Of a stretch of 64,000 bases of DNA, positions 1 to 11,693 are shown piece by piece. The DNA comes from Galeruca laticollis (lineage: Eukaryota > Arthropoda > Insecta > Coleoptera > Chrysomelidae). The stretch lies in NCBI GenBank assembly GCA_963921935.1, contig OY998178.1, forward strand, positions 44,570,951-44,634,950, read 5' to 3'. The position numbers were made by a program, and so were the translations under genes. The notes beneath the pieces were generated by a model, which saw nothing but the letters and a program-made list of their open reading frames with translations, ran no database searches and was not told where the DNA came from. Position 1 is the first letter of the stretch. Every line of letters starts with the position of its first letter.

Positions 1-82
1 TTTATACTATTAATTGAAATTAAAACGTGAGCAATATATTTTATACGAATTCAGCCTTTGTCGTTTCATAACTCAGTAAATT

Positions 83-364
83 ATGTTCATCGATTATCTT
101 CAAAAAGGTAAAACAATAACGGAAGACTATCACGTATCATTTCTTGACAAACTAAAGACAGAGGTTGCAAAGAAACAACTGTATTTGAACAAGAAAAGTG
201 TTTTTCCAGCAATACAACGCGCCTGCTCACACTTTGCTGTCGTCATGAATAAAATACACGAATGGCACTTTGAATTGGTTGACCATGCACCATATTCTCC
301 CGATCTGGCCCCAATGACTTTCCTGTTTCCTAACCTACAAATTTGGCTTGGAGGACTGTCATAG
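83..364 (+). pseudogene. mariner transposase, C-terminal fragment
   Basis: This is the last third of a mariner-family (DD34D) transposase, the enzyme that cuts and pastes its own element. The reading frame starts with FIDYLQKGKTIT and ends with YSPDLAP, FPN and IWLGG, the usual order in mariner C-termini. The catalytic block that normally reads HQDNAP is garbled (IQRACSH), so the second Asp is gone. The third Asp, normally directly after LAPS, is lost in LAPMTFLFPN. The N-terminal helix-turn-helix and first Asp are absent; similarity stops near position 77. It is a dead copy truncated at its 5' side. The mariner family is secure; the subfamily is not. Confidence 0.85.
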
Positions 365-570
365 AGTTATTTATTTAAGTTCACTCACTACACTTGTTTA
401 TTTAAATTAATTTTGACAAGTCAGTTGTCAATTATTTGTCTGTAATTCTTTTTGTACAATAAAGCCTAACAAAAGGTTTGAAAGTTTATTTAACTATCTA
501 CAACAAGGAGAGATATTTTATCGAACATTGAAGTAATAGCATACGTAAACGCCTATTCTTGTTAGATGGA

Positions 571-593
571 AAACTTTTTCAGACAACCTCGTA
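571..593. repeat. probable mariner 3' terminal inverted repeat
   Basis: The segment ends CAGACAACCTCGTA followed by TA, the form expected for a mariner inverted repeat at a TA target, about 210 bp beyond the transposase stop. The partner repeat is missing because the 5' half of the element is gone. Confidence 0.45.
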
Positions 594-1145
594 TATCTTT
601 GAACATAAAACAATATCACAGCAGATCGAAATGTTAATGAAAATTAGCTCGTACCGTCAGTACATAAAATTAACATTACCAGTTTGCCACTCAAGAAAAA
701 TCTTATGGAACCAACGCTTTTGCTTTTATCCATAAATAACATAGATTTTTGTAATACGCGTACTTATAGTCATTCATATCACTTTTCCTTATCCGCATAT
801 ATAAGATTTCCGTTAAGAAATAAGAGAAGATAATTATTAAGTTATAACCATTTATTATACTGTCCTTGAAATACTGGTTATTAGGTGTATCAGGATTTCC
901 TTGATTCATAAAAGAAATATTGAATTTATTGATTCTAATTGCTTTGAATTTTTGAAATAATTAGTTAGATACCTATAATATGAAATATTATATCTAATTG
1001 TGTTTAATATAAAAACATAATATAAATAATAGCCAATGATTGGATTATTTTGTAGGTACAACAATATTATTACAAAAGTGTAGTCCAGCATTTACATTTT
1101 CCCGTGTTTTTTATACATGTGAAGGGATGAAATAAATGACTAAAA
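594..1145. other. A+T-rich stretch with no recognised gene
   Basis: Short open frames occur on the minus strand but they are isoleucine/tyrosine-rich products of A+T-rich DNA with no recognisable motif. I see nothing else supportable. Confidence 0.5.
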
Positions 1146-1361
1146 GTGATTGCATATGCTGATGATATTGTAACCCTTACCACCGTACATAAACAAATGA
1201 ATAGTAAGTTCACTCGACGTCGGCTCTTTGATGTAACGCTGTTAAAGGCTTTCCGAAAAACGATCGTAAAACCGCACGTGTCTCGAGTATACAGGGGTCG
1301 CGCGAATTACTACCGTCATAGCTTGTTGATTTATAAATTGAGTGTTTGGTACGGGGGCTAA
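1146..1361 (+). pseudogene. possible reverse-transcriptase scrap (YADD motif)
   Basis: The frame opens with IAYADDIVTLTT, which resembles the YADD catalytic block of LINE reverse transcriptases. The following residues, rich in Arg and Lys, do not continue like a known RT thumb. The segment is more G+C- and CpG-rich than its surroundings, suggesting a separate origin. It may be a tiny LINE fragment joined to other DNA, or a chance match; only the motif supports it. Confidence 0.3.
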
Positions 1362-1545
1362 TAAAAATGTACATTGTTAGAAAACTATTTCAAAAAACGA
1401 TAGGTATTGTTTTGTTATGCAGGGTACGTTTTAGTATTTAATAGGGAATATAAAATTACTCATAAGAAATGAACTAGAATCATCGATTAAAATAGCTTTT
1501 ATTACATTATATAAATAAAATAATTCAAAAAAATGTACAAATATA

Positions 1546-1984
1546 TACAGTAGAACCTCGATAAGATAAAGACCGAAGGAGACGTTAAATAATTTGAGTT
1601 ATAGATGTTTCTATTTACTAAGGGTTTTTAAGTTAAGGAATTTTTATTGGTTTATATTTTTACTTACGGAGGTCCGTTTATGAGCTTTGTTCAGGAATTA
1701 TAGAGATAGACGGCTGCAAGCTAGTGATACAAATAAGTTACTGTACTGAGCCATTTGGTAAACACGTGTTAATTCATTTCAAACGACGACTCATTGATAG
1801 ATGATTCAAGTTACAAAGGTCGTCGTCGTTACAACTTTGAGTTACTGACGTGCGATGCCCAAATTATTCGTTTAAGTTATAGAGGGTTCGTATTTTAAGT
1901 AGAGGAGGTTTTGGACTCAGAGGGGAAGGGAGAACAAAATTTTATGAATTTATAGAGGTTATTATGTTATCTAGGTTCTACGTA
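1546..1984. mobile_element. pogo/Tigger-type MITE
   Basis: The left end reads TACAGTAGAACCTCGATAA and the right end, read in reverse, begins TACGTAGAACCTAGATAA. These imperfect inverted repeats of about 20 bp have the AACCTCGAT core typical of pogo-group ends. Sub-terminal phrases such as AAGTTATAGAGG occur near both ends. There is no transposase frame inside, so at about 440 bp it is a non-autonomous relic. Confidence 0.65.
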
Positions 1985-2545
1985 TATAAATACTTAGAAT
2001 AAATCAAATCCTCATGTATACATTACAATATAAAAATAGGAAGCATGAACAACTATATATTTAAAATAGTTAAAAATTATACCAGATTCTATAACATTCT
2101 TTGGAATTTGTTTTGCATATAAGAACAATATTGGGTAATAACATATAGTTAAGAATGTAATCCTAAACCAAACTTATGAAGCAAAGCAAAAAGGAATAAT
2201 TACAAATTTTGTAATATTTGTAATTTTGTATTGGGTTTATAAGATTTTTTAAGTTTTATGTCACGATTTGCAAATTTAATTGTGTAATATAAACGCACTC
2301 TTGTATGAAGAGATAAGAAATAACTTTAAGGAAAATTTTTACAAGGATGCGTAAATGATACATTTTTAAAAAGATCTTTCAACGTCGCTCCGATAGAATT
2401 TTTACATGCTAATTTATTGAAGTTAACGACAAATATATCTTCAAGCTGGGTAACATATCCAACAAAATTCTGGCTAGGTACATTGAGCCCACCAAATGGA
2501 AAATTTGTATTGCTGACATAGGATTTTGTCTGAGAAAAAATGGTC

Positions 2546-2594
2546 GTTTCTTTTCTTAAGGTATTTCTTTGTTTCTTTTCTTAAGGTATTTCTT
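2546..2594. repeat. 25-bp tandem duplication inside the transposase tail
   Basis: GTTTCTTTTCTTAAGGTATT occurs twice with a period of 25 bp. A 25-bp gain shifts the reading frame of the P-element relic at its C-terminal end. Confidence 0.85.
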
Positions 2595-4825
2595 TCATTA
2601 AAAGCAATACATATGTCGCAGGAATGTTGCTGCATACATTTTTTAATAAAAAACCAGTAAAGTAAACTAACGCGTTGCCATCGGTACTGTTTAGATTCCT
2701 GTAATCAGTTGTAAAAACTTTCAAAGGATTTGATGGTTCTATTGACGGTAAAATGAGATCTTTACAGTTTTCTGCCAAGTCTGGAGTAATATTTAACAAC
2801 AATTCATTAATGACATTAGTGCAGTTGGCGCCGTCGACATGGTCTAAATACTTCAGAGTAAACAACTTTTTGAATGCTCTAGAAAACTGTATAGGCGTAG
2901 GGTTTCTTGAATTACCACAACAGTTTCTAACTTGGCCAAAAAAGTTTTCTTGGTTTAAATTTCTTATCAGTAAAAAGGTGTAACCCTTTGATTTTAATAT
3001 ACCCCAAAGGGCTTTAACTGATTTTATTGTAAGCCTCCACCCAAATATAAATTTCATTTTATTTGTTAAATTTTTTCCTTCACTGTTAACCACACGGACA
3101 TTTTTCAGTAAAGTTTCAAATTCTTCCATTAGCTGAAACTGTTGTTGGGTACCCATTAATGCATTGAAATTATTTAAATGGCACGAATTTAATAAATCGA
3201 AAACATCATTCATTGTTTTAATGAATTTAGCAGTTACTTTGGCATCTGCAGGCAAAACTTTAAAATCAATGTACGTATTAAGAGCAACTGCAACAGAATG
3301 ACTAAAAATCTGAGAAGCATATTTTACTTTCATTTTCTGAAAATTATTTGGAAACATATGATCGTCAGATAATTTTGGACAGAGTCTTAATTCCTTTTTT
3401 TTCATAATTGTAAAATGTATCCAAATACATTTTATTGGTAGTTCCTTCTGGTAACTCAAACCAGTAAGAAAAAAAATTGTTCCTAGTAGATTTAAGTAAG
3501 TGTGGCACGTCAAAAAAGTAAACAAGCTTGATATTATCTACGTAAAAAAACATTGTCTGTGCTCAATTTAAGGTAGCTTTTAACTAATGTTTGGAAGTTA
3601 GAACCCTGATCAGACACCACACCTAGCCCATTTAGACCGATATCACGTAACTTTCTAACTGTTTCGAACGACATGTCTTTTATTTCATTTGAAGGCGCCG
3701 TTGATTTATAAAAGAAGTAGGCAAGCGGTTGTTTCCAGCTGCTTGATACACCCCGTGCCATAACAACTAATGCACTAGTTGCTGGTTCGGATTCGTTTTA
3801 TGCTGAAAGTGATTCTTGGAAGCCTACTATTTTATCCTTTGATAAATCATAAAATAAATGAGTTTTCAATGACATCTCATCAAGGCATATAATGCAATCT
3901 TTTTCTTTATCACTTAATAGTCGAGATCTAATATCAATAAGACGAAAAATAAATTCGTTAAAGCCTGGGTTTACTGCCCAACGGCGGGTAAACCGGTTGA
4001 GCGTGCTTTTGGAAGGTAACCGATACAAAGTAGAACATTTCTTGTATGCTTTAGGTCCTAAAAAGTAACTTTTTAAAATCGTCTGTGTACCTACAACCTT
4101 TAGGTGATTTATTTAATAAACTTGTCTGAGAGGTTAAAAGTTTGCAAGCATCTTCTGAGTAGTTAGTTTCCAAATATTTGGAAATATCTTCAAACGATAT
4201 TCCGGTTTCCACCTTTCTTGAACATTGAGCAGGCACAGTTGATTTTTTCAAACACTTTATCTCCTCTCTCAACACTTTTTTTCGAGGTGTATTGGCCGTA
4301 AGCATCATTGAGATTTGTAAATGTTGATCTAAAACAAATCAAAAGTTTTATAAAGGATTAAACTTTCGCCACCACTTTTAAATGAGTATTACTTATTAAC
4401 CACGAAATCATAATAGACGTAAAAATAAAAAATGTTCAATTTAAATCATTCATAGCGTAGCTTTTAGAAATGTATCTAGCTATAAAAAAAACATTAAATA
4501 CCTCCGGTAACCACAGAAGCTAGAGTAGAAACATCGTTACCACTTTCAACATTTTCTGAAAAAAATTCGCCTTCTGTTTGAACATAAACATCTTGATATT
4601 TCATATCGTCTGAAAAATAAAAGTGCTATAAAATACTTAACTTTTATCCAAAACACGCCATCGATAAGTATAATAACATACCTTCACTGGGCAGCATTGT
4701 ATTAAAATCAGTTTGAACTGGGACTTCCTTTAAAGTTGTACCGCCATCTAAAAAATTTGCAAATTATTTGAAATACCTAGTAAAAATATACAAGACAAAA
4801 TCCTATTGTCAGAAGTAAAATTTAC

Positions 4826-4911
4826 CTAGTGTCATCCTTGGGAAATCTGAAGGAAGATGTTTTTGCCCAATCTCTACTTCTACAACCGTCCACACAACAC
4901 ATTCGTGGCAT
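4826..4911 (-). pseudogene. half THAP zinc-finger exon of the P-element relic
   Basis: The exon begins MPRMCCVDGCRSR and ends FRFPKDDTR exactly at an AG|GTAAAA donor. THAP fingers have the form C-x2-4-C, then a second C-x2-H some 35-50 residues later. Only the first cysteine pair and the RFP box are here. The next exon (4750-4682) does not supply the second pair, so the DNA-binding domain is incomplete. Confidence 0.7.
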
Positions 4912-6520
4912 TTTCTTTTTAATAAATATCCCGTAATAATAATCAAATAATTCACTGAAAAGACAGTCCACCCGGTATACTATCAACTCCGCTCGTACCT
5001 TCAACTACAAAAGACACACGGTAACTGTATATCGACCGATTCGGAGTTTCAGGATACCGAAAAAGAGTAGCATCGGAGACCGAGTGAGATAGACATCGCG
5101 CTAGGAGGAGCTTAGAGTGAACCTACTATTCATTTGTTTATGTACGGTGCCCTTACAGCTACAGAAGAAATATAATACAAACACCGTAAAATAAACTACA
5201 GCAGAACGGACTCGTGATTTTATCTATCGGTTTGTTTTCTTATTTTTGCCAAATAAACAAGTTTTCGTGGAAAAGAAAAAATTATCGATAAAAATTGAAG
5301 CACTCCTGGTATTACCATTGATAAATAGCTAAGCGGCGCAAAATTAAGAAATAAGATTAATTTTTACAGTACAATTTCGAAAAGATAAGCAAATTCAACT
5401 ATTTGAGAGTTCGAGTAATGAAAAAAGGAAGATAAGAAGAAGAATAAAATATATAATTCCAAAGTAATACAAATTGTTCATTCTCGATGTGAATCGTGTA
5501 AGCTAATCTTGGAAGAAGCGGAATCTGAAAAAATACTTGAAAATAAAATTTTAGTTTGGGCAAAAACCAAGTTTGAGAGAACGACCAGAGAAGAAAAAGA
5601 ATTATTAAAGGGAATTACAGAAAGGAATGGCAGATGAAAGTGGTGAATAAAAACATTTAAATGGAATTGAATAGGTTAATTGGAGACAAAAAGCAATGCA
5701 TGGAGTGGAAGAAAGAAAAACATGCAACAAGCTATGAGGTTTTTGCTTCGAAACACTGAATTTTGAATATAAAATAATTCAAATTGATTTCTCAATGTTT
5801 CCAAAAATGCTACGATTCACATTAACCAGAAATTCGATTAAGCACAATCAATCCGTTTATTTTGAAATTAAACGTTGACAAATCGGCTTCGGCATATATA
5901 GATCATTGTTCTATCAATATTTTTACATTTTATCTCCTAAAATATGTACAAAAATAGTTGTAACACAAATATTTTTAAATGAATTGTATATCATAAGTTT
6001 CATAATTAGTTGCTAAAAAATACAGAGATTTCATTCGATCTACCAAGGCAAAAAATGAAATATTAATTAGTGTTTCCCGTCGACAAAGTCAATTGAACAA
6101 CATTTTTAAAACATATTATAGGTTTCCATTCCCTTGTAAGTTACAAAAAGATAGCTGCCGTCAAGAATTTTCCTTGTACGTCGTGTCCCCCTAGGGCTCC
6201 TATGTCAAGTAATAGGGCTTTCCCTTTCACAATACATTGGTTTCATGTGGAGCTGCTAGCATGCCCCAGTTTATGAAACAGGGTCGTCGACACAAAGGGA
6301 TTCAATGGCATTCAAAAATTGAAACAAGTCAAATGACTCTTGAAAGTACCACTATAGTAATATATAATAATAATAATGTTTACTTAATAAATTTGTTTAC
6401 AAAAATAATTTAATAATATAAACAATAAATAAACATTCATAATCACAGAAGTTGGTCTATAACAAAGTTATATACAACATTTACGTGATTTACAATAATA
6501 ATTAATATGTGTAAAAATAT
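4912..6520. other. no recognised gene
   Basis: The first 400 bp upstream of the P-type relic is somewhat richer in G+C and may hold its old promoter; no defined element is visible. Around 5440-5640 there is a short Lys/Glu-rich frame of unknown origin. A tract of AAT and TAA repeats lies at 6360-6530. Confidence 0.4.
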
Positions 6521-6719
6521 ATAATAAATAAATATGGATAATTTGTCATGATTGGTAAATTGTCTGTATTGAGTAACATGTCATGATTGGGTAAATTTGT
6601 CATCATTGGGTAAGTAGACAACTTACCCAATGATGACAAATTCACCCAATCATGACATGTTACTCAATACATACAATTTACCAATTATGACAAATTATCC
6701 ATATTTATTTATTTATTAT
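6521..6719. repeat. near-perfect palindrome, arms of about 95 bp
   Basis: The left arm (6521-6615) and right arm (6621-6719) are reverse complements with only a few mismatches, around a loop of about 5 bp. Each arm contains three related phrases of the form TGTCATGATTGGGTAAAT, so it is both internally repetitive and inverted. It lies at the downstream end of the minus-strand LINE relic. Confidence 0.9.
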
Positions 6720-8590
6720 ATACAATACAGACAGTATTGGATAAGCATCCTCTAAGGCAAGTTAAAATCATCATGTAAGTAGAGTCTCAAGTATGTGTTA
6801 TTTAAAATGATATTTATGTGTTCTGTAGTAATTGATTGTATCCATGCTTTACTTTGTTAATTATATGAATATATTTTATGTATGTTTTGTATGTGTGATG
6901 GGATTTGATTGTATAGTTTATAGCCCAAGTAATTGAAACACCGATTACTTTTCTCTTTTAGGTAGCATATAGATTTTATCTCTATTTCATTTAAAATATT
7001 TATGGCTAATCGAGTCAAACAACTCTTATTTATTTTTTATACACTAATAATTTGAGAATATAGAGCCGTTTCACATCGAATAGCGCACTTATTTTAAATC
7101 GCTCTCAACAAGGGAACAATCCATTTTTTAAATAAATTATTCTTATTAGCCATTTTTGAATGATGTTTAATTTTTGTATGTGGCTGGCATTCACCCCTCC
7201 CCACCCGAGAATTCCATAATTTACTTGTGACTGTATTAGTGAAAAGTATATAATTTTTAGTTGCCTGGTAACTGAGAAATCTGTCAGATATTTAAATCTG
7301 CCCAGAAATCCTGTTAGTTCTTGTACTAAGGCATCAATGAGTAAATTCCATTTAAGATGTCGATCTAAAAAATTCCTAGATATTTGATCTGTTTCTGGTA
7401 CTAAAGTGTTATCAACAGAAAGAGGTCCAAAGTTTAGAAGTCCTGCTTCATATGATGTGTAAGGCATGTATTTGGTTTTTTTTTAACATTTAGGGTAAGT
7501 TGATTGTAGCTAAACCAGTCTACCAATGTTTTAAATATTGTTCGGCATCCTCTTTTAAGTGAGTACTTGCTCTATAAAATATTGCTGTGTCATCAGCAAA
7601 ACTAATAACGTTTCCATTTGTTGGATATGATAGTAAATCATTTATATACAATAGGAAAAGAACTGGTCCAATGACTGTCCCTTGAGAAACAACGCAGGTA
7701 ATTTTTATGGAACCGCTGATGACCCCATCAATGTACTCTATTAATTAAGGAGTCCATAATAAAATTGTAGGTTTCCTCTAATACCGTAACATTTTAGTTT
7801 TTAAGTAGTTTTCCATGGTTCGCAGTATCAAAGGCTTTAGACAGATCAACAAATACACATAAGGACGGTATTTTTTAATCTATAGCTTCATAAATATCAG
7901 TGGTAAGGGAACAAATCGCATCTTCTGTAGATTAGCCTTTTCTAAATCCAAATTGACTATTAGATAATATTTCATGTTTGTTTAAGAAGTTTACTAACCT
8001 ATTTTTAAATATTTTCTCAATTATTTTACGTACAGTAGATGTTAACGTGATGGGTCAGTAATTACCTGTTCTCGTTTTATCTCAAGCTGTGATTAACCCA
8101 ATCTTCAGGAATCCATGGAAAACGCACCTAAACTAAAACATTTGTTTGTTAGAGTGGCTAATGGTAGAGAAATTTCATCAGCTATTTCTTTCAAGGTCTC
8201 TGACCTAGTTCCATCAATCCCTTATAATTTTTTATTTTTTAAGTACTTAATTTCTTTAACCTCAATTTCATTTGTTGGAAATAAATATATAGTTTTTTCT
8301 ATTGGCCGAAAAATATCATAAAAAGATTGAGGATCATAAATTCCATTTGCAAAGCCCTCTCCTATGTCACTGAAGTAGTCATTGAATTCATCAGCTATTT
8401 CTTTTTTATCAGAGATTATTCGATTATCACTTTTTATAATTTTCTGAATTCTATCTTCAGTCTTTGTGCTGTTACATATACTTATAACACATTTCCACAG
8501 AGTTGAAGACGTGTTGCCATTTTTTTCAATTAATGTATTATAATAGTTTTTCTATTTTTGTATAACTTTAGTTAAATTTTTTTATATTGG
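6720..8590 (-). pseudogene. Jockey/CR1-like LINE, reverse-transcriptase region and 3' end
   Basis: On the minus strand this is a non-LTR retrotransposon reverse transcriptase. In order from about 8480 downward I can read TSSTLWKC, then NYxPITLTSTVRKIIEKIFK (near 8050), QFGFRKG, VFVDLSKAFDT (near 7850), VSQGTVIGPVLFLLYINDL (near 7690), the catalytic SFADDTAIF (near 7590), and a thumb/connection domain with SLIQSQVNYGILGWGG (7105-7467). Stops and frameshifts interrupt it throughout. The endonuclease and ORF1 are missing: it is 5' truncated, as LINEs often are. The 3' part ends against the palindrome at 6521-6719. The clade is a guess from motif style; RT identity is certain. Confidence 0.85.
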
Positions 8591-10152
8591 GAGTGTAGCA
8601 TATTAACTTGCAAGTCATAACTTATAAGAAAAAGCTAAAACTTCTAAGTAGAAGCTAATACTTATTTTTATTTGAATAAAAACTAGAACTCTCTCGAAAG
8701 TAAATACTGGAAAAATCTTTTGAATTTTGAGTGATTACTTATAAGTACTTACTTGTCATTTTGCATACTTCGTTGCTACATCTTTAAAATATAAAAATGA
8801 TCTGAGTGAATAATTTCACCCCATAAAAGAGGGGGTTTTTAGTTTTATTTTATTTGTTAATTTTGTGAAAAGGTACATCTAACTATTGTGCCTGTGATGC
8901 CGATCCCCTTTCAATGTTTCCCTTTTTTAGAGGTATTTTTTACCATTGACGAAAGCTCCGATGATGGCATGTTTATTTGCCGAAAGCGCTTAGCTTAATT
9001 TTTTAATAAAATTTATTGACACACTTTCATCTTTTGAAAAAATACACCCATCAACCTTCTTCTACTTCTAAAATTCAAGTGTGTACATTGTCTTCAACAG
9101 TCTTCCATTAAAGATGTTTTAACCTTGTGTCCTAGAATGGGAAACATTTGCTTTACTTGTCCAAAAACTCTCTCAATTACAACTCTTTCCTTGGAGTGAG
9201 TGATATTGAATAATTCTTCAATTCGGTTTTCCATATCCGCTATCTCCGAGAAGGCAGAAATTACCCCGAAATCTTGCCACATTTTCATATACGGAACTTT
9301 GTTTCCAAATTCTGGAATCGTGAACACTTCCAGGCCATTGAGCGTCTACACTTGTAATCAATTCCTTAACATCACAATTTACTTGCACATTTATGCTAGC
9401 AAATCCTTTTCTGTTATTAAAATCATCGCCAAATTCTGGTGGTTTGTTAATTTGAACATGAGTGCAATCTACAGCACCAATGACTGTAGGAATTTGGAAT
9501 CGATTCGACCATTTAATTCTTGCTTCTTCCGTGGCATCTAGATTAGATGGAAATTTTATCCAATGGTGGGCCTTTTCTAATATACAATCAGCTACTTCAT
9601 TTATGGTTTTGCATACTGTAGTATAATGAACGCCAAAATTTTCACAAATACCTGTTTGAAATCCGGTATCACTAGCATATCGTAGGAATATCTCCATCTT
9701 TTGCCGAGATTCACCTTTCTCTGGTAAAAAATAATCCGAAATATAGTCTACACTTTCACTTTCAAAACGCAACAAGAGCTTATATTTGCTTAGGCTGATG
9801 CTTCTTCTTTTCCTATAGTTCTTCCTGTTACGAACATTTATGAAGTCCACCATGTTTAACACTAGCAACTACCGTAGGAAAGAAGGATGCTTTATAGGTA
9901 CCTTAAAAATCGTCAAGGTATAACTAACTAATTTAAGACAGATCTTATTTTTATTCAAATAAAAATAAGCCAGTAGTGGAGAAATCCTTATATTTTAAGT
10001 AACTTCTTCAAACCAGAAGAGTTTGCTTATGGCCATAAGTAATCCCTTTTACATGAAGTAGTCACTGACCTTTTACTCAATTTATACTAAGAAAATACTT
10101 AAATAAGAGGAAGTAGAAGCCAATACTTTTTTTTATTCAATAGACCCAATAA
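8586..10152. mobile_element. PIF/Harbinger element (approximate limits)
   Basis: This DNA interrupts the upstream side of the LINE relic and carries a Harbinger transposase. TATTGGG near 8586 and CCCAATA near 10151 form a short inverted pair that may be the ends, but the target duplication is not clear. The phrases AAGTAGAAGCTAATACTT (left) and AAGTAGAAGCCAATACTT (right) occur near both sides in direct, not inverted, orientation. The limits should be taken as tentative. Confidence 0.5.
9094..9868 (-). pseudogene. PIF/Harbinger (HARBI1-like) transposase, frameshifted
   Basis: The minus-strand frame from 9868 encodes a HARBI1-like nuclease. A helix-turn-helix-like section (NFGVHYTTVCKTINEVAD) is followed by the catalytic blocks GAVDCTHVQINKP (first Asp), PGSVHDSRIW and LLGDSGYG (second Asp). 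The third acidic residue appears in another frame, in KERVVIERVFGQVKQMF. About 30 residues expected between GDSGY and the VERVFG block are missing, so an internal deletion near 9230 caused the frame change. All three acidic residues survive. Harbinger transposases normally act with a separate Myb-like partner; none is seen here. Confidence 0.88.
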
Positions 10153-10769
10153 TTACCTATGTACCCTTAACATGTAGAATTCTTCATGTTTTTCCAATCA
10201 GGACCCCATGAATAATTAACTACAAAGATCTTTCAATTTCTAAATTTGATTGAGCTGTCAGAGTTATAAGATCTTTTCCAAAAAAGAAAATTGATGAATT
10301 TAACAAATTAATATTGTCAGTAAGAGGTGTACATGAATTACCAAATTTGTTTAAATTAATGTTTTATCAACAAACCCTATCAGTTCTTCCCTCTACGACG
10401 CCATTTCGGAGAAAATTCTTTCCCTTCCTTTCCAAGACTGATTCTTTTAGTTGCTTATGTACGAGGGATAGGGATGCTTTCTGCAAATCATTATCAAGTA
10501 ATATATTTCGTTATTTTCATTCGATATACTCGTATATTCAAAACGATTTGCATAATGTGAGTGCATTATATTAAGTCTAACCGGGTTTTAGTGACGGCAA
10601 AATACGAGGGACATAAGCGTTTTTATAAGCAAGTTTTGCCATTGGAACTTACAAAAATTCAAATCGCAATAGGCAACAACCAAATAAAAATGAAAGTCTA
10701 AAAGAATTTGGTATTATTTTTTTTCACAATTTATTAATGTCATAAACAGAATGTTTAATATAATGTCTT
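10153..10769. other. unassigned; possible upstream LINE remnant
   Basis: This may be the continuation of the LINE cut by the Harbinger insertion, but I find no endonuclease or gag motif. A short plus-strand frame at 10314-10574 has no recognisable domain. Confidence 0.3.
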
Positions 10770-11050
10770 CTTCTTTTTAGGACGCCGTTACCCTACGGAG
10801 GTTGGCGATGCAAATGGCTATTGTTGCACGGAAAATCGCAACTATGAAAATATCTATACTTGTCTGTCCGAACCTTCTGCGTAAGTCTGTCAGCCACGAA
10901 TTTTGTCTACGGTCGACTGACCGCGTTTGCTCTCGATCTTCCCCTCTATTATCAGGCGGAGAATCTCGTAACGTTCACCTCTGAAATTTCTACTTCTTCG
11001 CTTTTACTGCCGTTGTGGTTTTCATCCGTAACCCTGGACAAGGGGAGTAC
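10770..11050 (-). pseudogene. LINE endonuclease-RT, C-terminal tail and 3' end
   Basis: On the minus strand the reading YEILRLIIEGKIESKRG, then a frameshifted RRxNSWLxDLRR-like part, matches the common arthropod endonuclease-reverse transcriptase tail (YEILRLIIEGKI.GKR.VGRRQ). It ends in a short purine-rich AAAAAGAAGAAG tract near 10770, acting as the 3' tail. The segment is visibly richer in G+C than its surroundings. At least two frameshifts are present. The RT scrap at 24230-24480 probably comes from the same family. Confidence 0.65.
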
Positions 11051-11693
11051 TATCAGCCGGAGCCAGCACTGAGCTCAGGTTTCTTAGCGAGGTGTTACTC
11101 CTGGATCCCTCCTCCTTCCTTACCTCTTGTATGGTAAGTCCTCAGGCTTGGGACTGGTATAGCGGAGGAATGTCTTAACAGATTACAAATATCTTGAACA
11201 ATTGAATATACCCCAAACATGTCACCAAATATAATAGGAATGCTTCATAAGTTTTCAGAATTTCCTACCTTTGATAAGATTATTTTCTTTTTTATCAGAA
11301 TTCCAGTTGAGCTGATAATAATCCAACGAAAATATTTAATATAAAACTTATAATTGGGGGCGATCCTGGTAACAGTACCGATACCAGCTTTTGTAAACAG
11401 CTCTTATATATACCAAGCTCAAAGTGGAATAAACAAAGAGTTTAAAGTGAAAACAGTATACTATTGTGCAGTTTATAGGCAGTTCTAAATATACCTGTAA
11501 GTAAATAAATTCCATCTAGTAATATAAGAGATATTTGGTTTTAGAAATATTAATATATAAATGAGTCGCAGTCGGTTGTTTATAATACCAGTTTTTATTG
11601 TTCTCTTGATATCGGTCAGGTTTTGTCTGACCACATTAGGACAGGACTGTAGTTGGAAACTTTCTGCGAGTATCAATGTGAATCATTTTAATC

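Larger units (their letters stand above)
2330..4911 (-). pseudogene. P-element-type (THAP9-like) transposase, multi-exon relic
   Basis: Read on the minus strand this is a P-element/THAP9-family DNA transposase. Exon 1 (4911-4826) carries a THAP start. Short exons follow at about 4750-4682 and 4612-4502, then a long exon from about 4317, with GT donors and AG acceptors visible. Catalytic landmarks are present in order: LDEMSLKTHLFYD near 3890, VVSDQGSNF near 3600, FDVPHLLKSTRNNF near 3500, and NQENFFGQVR near 2930. A further C-terminal piece (GGLNVPSQNF...) runs to about 2340. The frame is broken near 4050, 3550 and 3395, all in T-runs, and by a TAA at 3798-3800. A 25-bp tandem duplication near 2546-2594 breaks the tail. 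The family is secure. Whether the homopolymer frameshifts are real or assembly errors is open. Confidence 0.85.

Noticed and set aside
2753..2983. Plus-strand frame within the P-type relic
   Set aside because: It is a shadow of the minus-strand transposase, whose motifs are clear.
9200..9541. Plus-strand 113-codon frame
   Set aside because: Shadow of the Harbinger transposase on the minus strand.
10314..10574. 86-codon plus-strand frame as a gene
   Set aside because: No motif, no splice or start context, and composition like neighbouring decayed DNA.
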